A stretch of DNA of 17,726 nucleotides, from NCBI GenBank assembly GCA_003542935.1, contig DPJQ01000277.1, forward strand, positions 1-17,726, read 5' to 3'. The DNA is from Lachnospiraceae bacterium (GTDB lineage: Bacteria; Bacillota; Clostridia; Lachnospirales; Lachnospiraceae). A program made the translations under genes and the position numbers. The notes below the pieces were generated by a model. The model ran no database searches and was not told the DNA's origin. It saw nothing but the letters and a program-made list of their open reading frames with translations. Shown here one piece after another: positions 1 to 6,641 of the stretch. The first letter of the stretch is position 1. Every line of letters starts with the position of its first letter.

Positions 1-29
1 TTATGGTTTTGACCCCAACATCTTATAAT
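1..29 (+). promoter_or_regulatory. Possible promoter of the first gene (weak)
   Basis: A perfect TATAAT lies at 24-29, about 40 bases before the GTG start of the first gene. A good -35 box at the usual 17-base distance is missing: TTATGG at 1-6 matches TTGACA poorly, while TTGACC at 9-14 matches well but is only 9 bases away. The surroundings are AT-rich, so a chance TATAAT is quite possible. An own promoter would fit a cargo gene expressed separately from the late operon. Confidence 0.3.
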
Positions 30-70
30 GGTTTTCTGAATAAACGTAAATTGTAAGGTGTGGTGATTTA

Positions 71-685
71 GTGGATACAAATAATATTGATAAAATACAT
101 GATTTAGCAGATCGGAGAAGTAAGAGCGATATATTAAAAGATTCATGTCTGGAAATTAAATATACCTCTAAATCAAAGTGGCAGTATCTCACCAGTATAG
201 TGGTTGGAATTGCTTTAGGGTTTATGATAGGGTATTCTGAAAACACGGTTGTGTTAATGCGTGAGGTTTCTGGGAATGCCAATACAATATTATTAACGTT
301 TATTGCAATGGTTTTTGGATCATATTCTGTCTTCCAGGCGTTGTTAAGTAAAGAAATAATCGAACTACTTATTTCATCAAAGGGGAACATTTTAAAAGAG
401 AGCAATAGAACATTTTTGAACTTGACTATTTTGTATACTGTAGGTATTGTTTTGAATTTTGTACTTATAGCAGTTTTGAAAGTTATGCCGGATGAATTTG
501 TAATATGGAATAAGAATCTTGCTTTTTGTAATATGCTGGCATGGATTGGTATTACGGTATATTTATCATTTCATTTATTGCTTTTTTTAGAGGTGATTAA
601 TTTTGCAATTAACTTATACAGGATGTTCTGCGTGTATAATGCGGTAAAAGCATTAGGTTCACTTAATGATGTTGATGATAGATGA
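71..685 (+). CDS. Four-helix integral membrane protein, unknown function
   Basis: I do not recognise this 204-residue protein. It has a polar, charged N-terminus (about residues 1-37) and then four hydrophobic segments at roughly 39-55, 72-92, 116-137 and 151-180, ending in a short polar tail. There is no signal peptide or visible enzymatic motif. The GTG start is chosen because AAGGTG lies 10 bases upstream. The gene is clearly richer in A and T than the terminase genes that follow and is separated from them by about 70 bases, so it looks like an independently acquired cargo gene (moron) next to the packaging module. A lysogenic-conversion, superinfection-exclusion or defence-effector role would fit a small membrane protein here, but that is inference. 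It could also be the last gene of an unseen upstream module. That it is a real gene is fairly sure; function is not assigned. Confidence 0.75.
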   Translation: MDTNNIDKIHDLADRRSKSDILKDSCLEIKYTSKSKWQYLTSIVVGIALGFMIGYSENTVVLMREVSGNANTILLTFIAMVFGSYSVFQALLSKEIIELLISSKGNILKESNRTFLNLTILYTVGIVLNFVLIAVLKVMPDEFVIWNKNLAFCNMLAWIGITVYLSFHLLLFLEVINFAINLYRMFCVYNAVKALGSLNDVDDR

Positions 686-757
686 TTGAATAAAGGGGTG
701 GCTTTGGCTTCCTCTCTTTTCTATATCCACAAAACGACGAATGAGAGGTGGTGATGT

Positions 758-1474
758 ATGGCCAGGACACCCGATCCAAGGATAGGAGAAGCAAAGACGC
801 TTTACCTGAAAGGCCTGAAATTAACTGAGGTTGCGGCACAGCTGGGCCTGCCCGAGGGTACAGTGCGGAGATGGAAATGCACCCACAAATGGGATAACGA
901 ACGTTCGGATAAAAATAGCGAACGTTCGGATAGAAAAAAAGGCGGCCAGCCGGGGAATAAAAACGCCACCGGCCCGCCCGGAAATAGAAATGCAGAAAAA
1001 TATGGATTCTTCAGCAAGTATCTCCCGGAGGAAACCCGGGAGATTTTTTCAACCATTGAACGGGCCGATCCGCTGGAACTATTGTGGCATCAGATCCAGA
1101 TCGCCTACGCGGCTATAGTCCGTGCCCAGCGGATTGCCTACGTAAAAGACCAGCAGGACAAGACCATAGAAAAAGTGGAGAATAAAAGCGGGAATGTCAT
1201 CGGTGAAAAATGGGAGGTGCAGCAGGCGTGGGATAAACAGAACGAATTTTTAAAGGCGCAGGCCCGCGCTCAGGGTGAGCTGAGGGCATTGATCAAACAG
1301 TATGATGAGATGCTGCATAAAGATTGGAATCTGGCAACAGAAGAACAGCGCACAAGGATTGAAGTCATGAAAGCAAAAGCGCAGCTGGGTGACCAAGAAG
1401 AGATTGCTGATGACGGTTTCCTGGAGGCATTGAAAGGAACCGCGGCGGAGGACTGGATAAGTGAAGAGGATTAA
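758..1474 (+). CDS. terS: Phage terminase small subunit (PBSX/XtmA-like)
   Basis: This is the DNA-recognition subunit of the packaging motor: it binds the packaging start site and brings in the large subunit for the first cut. The 238-residue protein has an N-terminal helix-turn-helix at about residues 20-44 (LTEVAAQLGLPEGTVRRW). A polar linker with two ERSD units (48-58) and two PGNKNA/PGNRNA motifs (65-80), typical of Firmicutes small terminases, follows. The rest is a helical, charged region suited to oligomerisation (100-210) and an acidic C-terminus. GAGAGGTGG ends about 7 bases before the ATG. It overlaps the large subunit gene by 14 bases, the usual coupling. The linker-coding DNA holds a palindromic repeat pair and a terminator-like hairpin, listed separately. 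The family call is secure from motifs plus neighbour. Confidence 0.93.
   Translation: MARTPDPRIGEAKTLYLKGLKLTEVAAQLGLPEGTVRRWKCTHKWDNERSDKNSERSDRKKGGQPGNKNATGPPGNRNAEKYGFFSKYLPEETREIFSTIERADPLELLWHQIQIAYAAIVRAQRIAYVKDQQDKTIEKVENKSGNVIGEKWEVQQAWDKQNEFLKAQARAQGELRALIKQYDEMLHKDWNLATEEQRTRIEVMKAKAQLGDQEEIADDGFLEALKGTAAEDWISEED
898..932 (+). repeat. Two palindromic direct repeats in terS (possible packaging site)
   Basis: The 14-base sequence CGAACGTTCGGATA occurs at 898-911 and again at 919-932. Each copy contains the perfect palindrome CGAACGTTCG (898-907 and 919-928). Centres are 21 bases apart, two helix turns, so dimeric subunits could bind the same DNA face. The repeat is in frame (seven codons) and encodes the ERSD units of the linker. 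Packaging sites lie within or near the small terminase gene in several pac phages such as P22, so a TerS binding site is a reasonable guess. A simple in-frame codon duplication is the plain alternative. Confidence 0.5.
1020..1049 (+). terminator. Terminator-like hairpin inside terS
   Basis: ATCTCCCGG (1020-1028) is the exact reverse complement of CCGGGAGAT (1036-1044), separated by a 7-base loop, and the T run continues to 1049. A GC-rich stem followed directly by T residues is the form of an intrinsic terminator, here within the terS coding sequence (residues about 88-98). Translating ribosomes may stop it from folding, so it may act only when translation is poor or before antitermination. 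Confidence 0.5.
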
Positions 1475-2828
1475 CCGGATATTCAGGTTCCAGCCGTTTT
1501 CCCCAAAGCAGCGAAAGATACTGAACTGGTGGTGCCCCGCATCCCCGGTCAGAGATTATGACGGCATTATCGCCGACGGGGCCATCCGTTCAGGCAAGAC
1601 CGTGAGTATGTCCCTGTCCTTTGTGTTCTGGGCCATGGAAAATTTCGATGGGCAGAATTTCGCCATGTGCGGAAAGACCATCGGCTCCTTCCGCCGGAAT
1701 GTGCTGCTGAATTTAAAGCTGATGCTGCGTTCCCGCGGGTATAAGGTCAGGGATCACCGGGCGGATAATTTGGTGATAATCTCCCGCGGGAAAAAAGAAA
1801 ATAATTTTTATATCTTTGGAGGTAAGGATGAACGGTCACAGGATCTCATCCAGGGCATCACCCTGGCGGGGGTCTTTTTTGATGAAGTCGCCCTGATGCC
1901 GAAATCCTTTGTCGAACAGGCAACGGGCCGCTGTTCGGTGGACGGTTCAAAATACTGGTTCAACTGCAACCCGGACGGTCCCTACCACTGGTTTAAAACA
2001 GAATGGATCGATAAATCATACGGCTTCCTGGGGAAGAAACGGGTGGCACAGATCCGGGAACAAGCAGACAGGGAAGGAAAGGAAGACGGGCTCAGGAAGC
2101 TGCTATACCTGCATTTTACAATGGAGGATAACCTGAGCCTGTCCGAAAAGATCAAGGCCCGGTACAGGAACAATTATACAGGCGTATTTTTTAAGCGGTA
2201 TATCCTTGGCCTGTGGTGTATGGCGGAGGGCATCATCTATGACATGTTCGATCCGGATCGCCATATAAAGCCGATAGGGAACTTTTTCCAGATGCTGATT
2301 GACGGCAACCGCTATGTCAGCGTGGATTATGGTACCCAGAATGCCACGGCTTTCCTGCTCTGGAACAAGGGACTGGACGGTGTCTGGTACTGCGTCCGGG
2401 AGTATTACTATTCCGGACGGGATAAGGGAAGGCAGAAAACAGATGCCGAGTATGCGGATGATATGGAAAAATGGCTGGAAGGTACAAAGATCCGTGCTGT
2501 GATCGTGGATCCGTCGGCGGCCTCCTTCATTGCAGAGCTGAGGAAACGGGGATACAAAGTACTGAAGGCCAGGAACGACGTAGCTGACGGCATCCGCCTG
2601 ATGGGGACGAAACTGGCCCAGGGGAAGATCATCTTTGCGGATTGCTGTATAAACCTGGCCAAAGAATGTGCTTCCTATGTCTGGGATGAAAAAGCGGCAC
2701 AGCGCGGCGAGGATAAGCCGGTCAAAGAGCATGATCACGCCGTGGATGCTGCCAGATATTTTGTGGCTACGATTCTGGGCGGACATGCTGCGCGGATCAG
2801 GAGCAAGGCGGAAGCCGGATTGAGGTGA
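1461..2828 (+). CDS. terL: Phage terminase large subunit (PBSX family)
   Basis: ATP-driven motor and nuclease that pumps DNA into the prohead and cuts it. The 455-residue protein shows both expected domains. The ATPase half has a Walker A GAIRSGKT at 40-47, a Walker B GVFFDE at 137-142 with the catalytic acid pair D141/E142, and a coupling motif NCNPDGP at 168-174. The RNase H-like nuclease half has its acidic residues in SVDYGTQ (D289), VIVDPSA (D350) and EHDHAVDAARYF (D425, D429). The length is normal for the PBSX-type family and all key residues are intact. The start is GTG, with GGCGGAGGA about 10 bases upstream, inside the end of terS. The stop overlaps the region of the portal's ribosome binding site, so the two are probably coupled. 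Confidence 0.96.
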   Translation: MKRINRIFRFQPFSPKQRKILNWWCPASPVRDYDGIIADGAIRSGKTVSMSLSFVFWAMENFDGQNFAMCGKTIGSFRRNVLLNLKLMLRSRGYKVRDHRADNLVIISRGKKENNFYIFGGKDERSQDLIQGITLAGVFFDEVALMPKSFVEQATGRCSVDGSKYWFNCNPDGPYHWFKTEWIDKSYGFLGKKRVAQIREQADREGKEDGLRKLLYLHFTMEDNLSLSEKIKARYRNNYTGVFFKRYILGLWCMAEGIIYDMFDPDRHIKPIGNFFQMLIDGNRYVSVDYGTQNATAFLLWNKGLDGVWYCVREYYYSGRDKGRQKTDAEYADDMEKWLEGTKIRAVIVDPSAASFIAELRKRGYKVLKARNDVADGIRLMGTKLAQGKIIFADCCINLAKECASYVWDEKAAQRGEDKPVKEHDHAVDAARYFVATILGGHAARIRSKAEAGLR

Positions 2829-2833
2829 GAAAT

Positions 2834-4246
2834 ATGTATGTTTTTACAATACCTGCAGAAAACTGGGATGAAACGGCCCCGGATAAAAGGGCCGTCCGTC
2901 ATCTGATTATCAAACACAGGTCAGGCCTGGAGAAATTGCGCAGGCTGAAAAAATATTACGAAGGGGAGCACGATATCCTGTCGGAGCAGGGCAGGGAGAA
3001 CCGGCTGGTGTGCAATCATGCAAAGGATATCTCGGATACAGCCAGCGCGTATTTTATCGGCAACCCCATAAGCTATAAAAGCCAGGAGGACATTTCCGCA
3101 CTAACGGAGGCCCTGGAAGATGCGGGGGCTGATGAAGCCGACGGGGACAACGGCCTGGATCTTTCTGTCTATGGCAGGGCATATGAGTATATTTATACCA
3201 AACAGGATGAAACGGGCCTGGTGATCAAGAATCTGAGCCCGGAGAATACCTTTGTCGTGTACGATGACAGCATTGAGTGGAATGAACTTTTTGCTGTTTA
3301 TTATTATGCAAGAAAGGACGATACAGACAGATCCGGCACGGTTTACGTGGCCACGGTGCTGACCCGGAATTATAAATATGTTTTAAATATCCAGGACATT
3401 GACGCCCCGCAGGGTCTCCTGGAATCCCCGGAGCCGCACTATAAAGGCGAAGTGCCGGTCATTGAATATCTGAACAATAAGCTGGCCATCGGCGATTATG
3501 AGCTTCAGATCCCGCTCATAGATGCCTACAACGCCCTGATGTCCGACCGGGTCACGGATAAGGAGCAGTTCGTGGATGCGATCCTGGCGATCTACGGCAC
3601 ACTGCTTTCGGATGGGGATGCGGAAGGTCCGGAAGGTGAGAAAGGAAACGGGAGCAAAAACGCCATGAAGCGGCTGCGGGAAGAAAAACTGATAGAGATG
3701 CCGGATGCGGCGAAAGCTGAGTACCTGACCCGGACGTTTGATGAGTCAGGAGTGGAGATTTTAAAGAAAGCCATAGAGCAGGATATCCATAAATTCAGCC
3801 ATATCCCCTGTATGAGTGATGAATCTTTTGGCGGCAATGTCTCCGGCGTAGCCATGGAATTTAAGCTGCTGGGGCTTGAGAATATCACCAAGATCAAGAC
3901 CCGGTATTACCGGAAAGGGCTCCGAAAACGCCTGCGGATCTTTGCCCAGTGGCAGCAGACCAGCAGGAATATCGTGGTGGATGTATCCCGTGTGACGCCA
4001 ACGTTTACCCGTGCCCTGCCCAAAAACCTTCTGGAGATCTCGCAGATTGTAGCGAACCTGTGGGGAAAGGTCAGCCGGAAAACCCTGCTGTCCCAGATCC
4101 CCTTTGTGGATGACCCGGAAAATGAGCTGGAGGTGGTGGAGCAGGAGGAAAAAGAGGCTGCCAGACGTCAGAAAGAAATGTTCGGTATCGGCTCTAATAC
4201 GCCGCCGGATGATGACGGCGGAGAAGACGGGGATATAGATGAGTAA
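2834..4246 (+). CDS. Phage portal protein (SPP1 gp6-like)
   Basis: Forms the dodecameric ring at one capsid vertex through which DNA enters and leaves, and docks the terminase. The 470-residue protein has the family's N-terminal pattern: a helix with KKYYEGEHDI, then RENRLVCNHAKDI, then TASAYFIGNPISY. A long alpha/beta body follows, with the clip and crown part towards the C-terminus, and it ends in a flexible acidic tail (DDDGGEDGDIDE). The frame is also open from a GTG at 2825, giving 473 residues. I prefer the ATG at 2834 because GAGGTGA (2822-2828) sits at the right distance before it, while the GTG has only a weak site. It overlaps the MuF gene by 8 bases. Position between large terminase and minor head protein supports the call. 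Confidence 0.93.
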   Translation: MYVFTIPAENWDETAPDKRAVRHLIIKHRSGLEKLRRLKKYYEGEHDILSEQGRENRLVCNHAKDISDTASAYFIGNPISYKSQEDISALTEALEDAGADEADGDNGLDLSVYGRAYEYIYTKQDETGLVIKNLSPENTFVVYDDSIEWNELFAVYYYARKDDTDRSGTVYVATVLTRNYKYVLNIQDIDAPQGLLESPEPHYKGEVPVIEYLNNKLAIGDYELQIPLIDAYNALMSDRVTDKEQFVDAILAIYGTLLSDGDAEGPEGEKGNGSKNAMKRLREEKLIEMPDAAKAEYLTRTFDESGVEILKKAIEQDIHKFSHIPCMSDESFGGNVSGVAMEFKLLGLENITKIKTRYYRKGLRKRLRIFAQWQQTSRNIVVDVSRVTPTFTRALPKNLLEISQIVANLWGKVSRKTLLSQIPFVDDPENELEVVEQEEKEAARRQKEMFGIGSNTPPDDDGGEDGDIDE

Positions 4247-5813
4247 TTACTGGGACAGGCGGTCAGTCGGGCGGATGTATGAGTCCATGGAGCTGGCAGA
4301 ACGGTGTGCGGATGAGCTGGCAAAGGCGTACCTGAAAAGTTCCCGGTACATCAGCCTGAAAGCCGATGAGATCTTTGAACGGTTCCAGGAGAAACACGGG
4401 TTGGGTAAGGCGGAGGCCCGCCGCCTGATTTCACAGTTGCAGGGTAAAGAGTCCATACAGGAGCTTATGCGGCTTTTAGAAGCTTCGGGAAAAAAAGACA
4501 GGGAAACGGTCACAAAACTTGAATCTGCGGCATTCCGGTCCCGTCTGGAGCGTTTGGCCGGGCTACAGCGTGAACTGGACAGGGTGATGCAGGAGGTTTA
4601 CCTGCAGGAAAAAGAAATTTCCACATCTTTTTACAGGGAGCTGGCGGGGGAGACGTACTATCAGAGCATATTTGATATCCAGCAGCGTATAGGTATCGGT
4701 TTTTCCTTTGCCCATATTTCTGCCAGACAGATCGATAAGCTTCTTTCCGTGGAATGGTCGGGGAGCAATTATTCGGACAGGATCTGGAAGAATACCCGGG
4801 CCCTGGCGGGGGATGTGAGAGAGGAACTTCTGGTAAACCTGCTTACCGGCAGGGGGAGCCGGGAAGCGGCGCAGGTTATAGCGGATAAATTTGCCGCAGG
4901 GGCGGGGAAGGCCCGCAGGCTGGTGAGGACAGAAAGCAATTTTGTTTCCAGCGAGATCAATTACGAGGTATACAAGGCAGCCGGGATCAGGGAATACCGT
5001 TTCCTGGCAACGCTGGATCTCCGGACGTCCCGGGTGTGCCAGGAGCTGGACGGAAAGATTTTCCCTGTTTCCTCAAGGCGCGTGGGGGTCAATTGTAATC
5101 CGATGCATCCCTGGTGCCGCTCCACTACAACGCCGGTCATTGACCGGAAATACCTGAAAGATATGACCAGGATTGCCAGGGATCCGGTTACGGGAAAGAC
5201 ATTTAAAGTCCCGGCAACCATGACTTATGCAGAATGGTATAAGAAATATGTGGCCGGGAAACCGGAAGCGCAGTTGGAAGAGAAAAAGATCCGTAACAGA
5301 GCTTCCGACCGTGAGCAGCACAGGAAATACCGGCAGATCCTCGGGGATCAGGTGCCGAAAAAGCTGGATGATTTCCAGGATATGAAGTATACTAAGAAAG
5401 AGAAATGGGATGAGCTGAAAAAGCAGAGACAGGCGGCCATTAACAAAATGGATTTTTCCGAAATGGAAGCGTTGAAAGGAAAGATGGGCAACCGTGCTGT
5501 CCGCTCCTGGTATAAGGCGAAGGACAGAGGGATACCAGACAAAATCGATCCCACGGCACCTATTAGGGATCAGGCTGTGCAGGCTTTTGAGCTGCGGAAT
5601 ATGTACCGGGAGCAGGCCAGGGAATTGATGAAAGACCAGCAGGCCAGGGCTGAACTAGATAAGAAACATAAAAACCCCACTTTTGAAGAACTTATGGAGC
5701 ATAAAAGGAAAAAATATGGATTATCCGATGAGGAGGCATACCGGGATATAATCCGTAGCAGTGTAATAACCAACAAAAAGTTTGACAGGGTAGCTGGATT
5801 GGAGGATGCATGA
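4239..5813 (+). CDS. MuF/SPP1 gp7-like minor head protein with toxin-like C-terminal extension
   Basis: Minor capsid protein packaged inside the head near the portal. The 524 residues divide into an N-terminal helical region (1-150), the MuF core (about 155-300), and an extension. The core carries the family signature: VRTESNF (229-235), LDLRTS (259-264), C267, DGK (271-273), C286 and HPWCRS (290-295), a possible metal-binding Cys/His set. The extension starts with a linker (about 345-400, including YRQILGDQVPKK) and ends in a basic helical domain (about 405-524), with IPDKID, IRDQAVQAFELRN, NPTFEEL and IIRSSVITN. SPP1 gp7 itself is much shorter. Temperate phages of Firmicutes encode MuF proteins with C-terminal toxin domains followed by an immunity gene, and this arrangement fits. 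I cannot name the toxin family, so toxicity is inference. DNA encoding the end of the extension is more AT-rich than the core. Confidence 0.9.
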   Translation: MSNYWDRRSVGRMYESMELAERCADELAKAYLKSSRYISLKADEIFERFQEKHGLGKAEARRLISQLQGKESIQELMRLLEASGKKDRETVTKLESAAFRSRLERLAGLQRELDRVMQEVYLQEKEISTSFYRELAGETYYQSIFDIQQRIGIGFSFAHISARQIDKLLSVEWSGSNYSDRIWKNTRALAGDVREELLVNLLTGRGSREAAQVIADKFAAGAGKARRLVRTESNFVSSEINYEVYKAAGIREYRFLATLDLRTSRVCQELDGKIFPVSSRRVGVNCNPMHPWCRSTTTPVIDRKYLKDMTRIARDPVTGKTFKVPATMTYAEWYKKYVAGKPEAQLEEKKIRNRASDREQHRKYRQILGDQVPKKLDDFQDMKYTKKEKWDELKKQRQAAINKMDFSEMEALKGKMGNRAVRSWYKAKDRGIPDKIDPTAPIRDQAVQAFELRNMYREQARELMKDQQARAELDKKHKNPTFEELMEHKRKKYGLSDEEAYRDIIRSSVITNKKFDRVAGLEDA

Positions 5814-6085
5814 TGGGGACGTACCAACTTGAAAATGACCCGAAAAGGCTGTGGTTTACAAATCATGAACGGATAGATGAATACGAACTGTTTTCTAAAG
5901 TTATGGACAGGATTAAGCAGAATCCAGATATAATTGTAGGAGAGAGACAGTCAGGGCCGTCAGAGGATATTTATAATTGCTTTCTAAAAGATAAGCCCTT
6001 TGAATTGATTTATGATGTGGATTACGGAGCCGGTATTTATGCTGAAAACCCAGATGTTATTTCGGAGCTGAAAAGCTGGATGTAG
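5810..6085 (+). CDS. Small protein coupled to the MuF gene, candidate immunity protein
   Basis: A 91-residue soluble, acidic protein that I do not recognise by family. The start overlaps the MuF stop as ATGA, with GGAGG at 5801-5805; a second ATG at 5813 is equally well placed. There are no membrane segments or cysteine pairs. The C-terminal half has a compact pattern: GPSEDIYNCF, then KPFELIYDVDYGAGIY, then DVISELKSWM. An acidic protein made in step with a toxin-like basic C-terminus is the layout of toxin and immunity pairs, and the DNA shares the AT-rich character of the preceding MuF tail. It has no obvious structural role in a head operon. The immunity role is inferred from context only; a small accessory head protein is the alternative. 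Confidence 0.75.
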   Translation: MMGTYQLENDPKRLWFTNHERIDEYELFSKVMDRIKQNPDIIVGERQSGPSEDIYNCFLKDKPFELIYDVDYGAGIYAENPDVISELKSWM

Positions 6086-6107
6086 GCATACTGGGAGGGG
6101 GGTGCCC

Positions 6108-6206
6108 GTGAAAAACTGGACAGATAACTTCATACAGTATAATAAAAATTCAACAGTGGGACGATGCCCTTTTTGCAACAGAACAGAAGTAGAGGAGAGT
6201 GAATAA
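6108..6206 (+). CDS. Short zinc-finger-like ORF, probably a gene remnant
   Basis: A GTG-started reading frame of 32 codons with a good ribosome binding site (GGAGGGGG at 6094-6101). It begins MKNWTDNFIQYNKNS, contains one Cys pair (RCPFCN), and stops after EVEESE. A zinc ribbon normally needs two such pairs, so this looks like the N-terminal half of a ribbon protein cut off by a deletion. Its stop codon TAA shares its last A with the ATG of the next frame, so the two may be translated in series. It may be functional only as a spacer; I would not claim a product. Confidence 0.4.
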   Translation: MKNWTDNFIQYNKNSTVGRCPFCNRTEVEESE

Positions 6207-6428
6207 TGCTGGTTAAAACCCTATTAATTACGCTTTGCTATTGGGAAAAATATATCATGGGGACACTGTTACGTGCCCAGAGTGCGGCAAAGCCGGATTA
6301 AAGCACCGTTTTTTTCACCGGAAAACAGCAGAATCGGGTTTGCACAGTTTCATTGCCCTCATTGTAATGCGGATGCACATTTATCCAGGGTAAAATTTCC
6401 TGAAGGAGTAAAGACAAAGAATATGTAA
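6206..6428 (+). pseudogene. Zinc-ribbon protein broken by two frameshifts
   Basis: The ATG at 6206 follows a good site (AGAGGAGAG) but its frame ends after 31 codons. A second frame, open from 6217, encodes GKIYHGDTVTCPECGKAG then LKHRFF up to a run of seven T (6309-6315). A third frame continues with SPENSRIGFAQFHCPHCN and ends KTKNM at 6428. Joined, the parts give one plausible two-CxxC zinc-ribbon protein of about 74 residues. The first break needs one extra base near 6237-6243; the second is repaired by one extra T, or by a -1 slip on the T_TTT_TTT heptamer, which is in the right phase. Decay, sequencing indels in short runs, or programmed slippage at the second site could each explain it. 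The function of the intact form is unknown. Confidence 0.55.
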
Positions 6429-6462
6429 ATGCCACCAGCCAGAAATGGCCGGTGGTATTTTT
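6429..6462 (+). terminator. Rho-independent terminator after the packaging/MuF block
   Basis: The arms 6429-6440 (ATGCCACCAGCC) and 6447-6458 (GGCCGGTGGTAT) pair over 12 positions with one A-C mismatch and one G-T pair, around a 6-base loop, and are followed by a T-rich tail to about 6462. It begins directly after the stop of the broken zinc-ribbon gene and would end or reduce transcription coming from the terminase and MuF genes. No convincing promoter is seen downstream, so read-through or antitermination presumably supplies the capsid genes. Confidence 0.75.
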
Positions 6463-6471
6463 ATATCCATT

Positions 6472-6487
6472 TTTGCGCCGGCGCAAA
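6472..6487. repeat. 16-bp perfect palindrome TTTGCGCCGGCGCAAA
   Basis: A perfect inverted repeat without loop, ten bases after the terminator tail and in noncoding DNA. As DNA it is shaped like a binding site for a dimeric regulator. As RNA only a shorter stem with a tight loop could form, and the run of A after it does not make a plus-strand terminator. On the opposite strand it would be followed by T residues. No function can be assigned. Confidence 0.5.
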
Positions 6488-6520
6488 CGGCAGGAAGGAA
6501 GTGATCCAACATCTCCCTAC

Positions 6521-6548
6521 AGGACGCGGGGTAAGGCGTCTTATTTTT
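6521..6548 (+). terminator. Second hairpin with T-rich tail upstream of the scaffold gene
   Basis: GACGC (6523-6527) pairs with GCGTC (6536-6540) around an 8-base loop; A6521-T6542 and a G-T wobble extend it to seven pairs, and TTATTTTT follows. It could be a weak backup terminator or part of a folded leader of the scaffold mRNA. The short stem makes this uncertain. Confidence 0.35.
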
Positions 6549-6557
6549 GTACCTTGA

Positions 6558-6575
6558 TGTGTCCGGAAGGACGTA
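6558..6575 (+). other. Hairpin with GGAA tetraloop in the scaffold leader
   Basis: GTCC (6561-6564) and GGAC (6569-6572) close a GGAA loop of the stable GNRA class, and three weaker outer pairs (two of them G-T) extend the stem. It lies 67 bases before the scaffold start. An AACTACAG tandem duplication follows at 6577-6592. Together with the neighbouring hairpins this suggests a structured 5' leader, but the stem is short enough to arise by chance. Confidence 0.3.
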
Positions 6576-6641
6576 AAACTACAGAACTACAGCAACAGCC
6601 TGGGCATGGTTATGAATGGGCCGGGGCGGAAAGGACAGGCA

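Noticed and set aside
1850..1880. Hairpin CCAGGG/CCCTGG with later T run inside terL as a terminator
   Set aside because: The T run starts eight bases after the stem, too far for an intrinsic terminator, and the stem is only six pairs.
2103..2786. 227-residue open frame on the minus strand opposite terL
   Set aside because: It lies wholly over the intact nuclease half of the large terminase and looks like a shadow of biased codons.
4202..4221. CCGCCG/CGGCGG inverted repeat at the portal end
   Set aside because: Six pairs without T tail in a GC-rich coding stretch for Pro, Asp and Gly; likely chance.
6429..6557. 42-codon frame starting MPPARNGRWYFYI across the terminator and palindrome
   Set aside because: No proper ribosome binding site, it runs through a strong terminator stem, and it resembles no known protein. 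A shorter 18-codon leader-peptide reading from GTG at 6501 is also too weakly supported.
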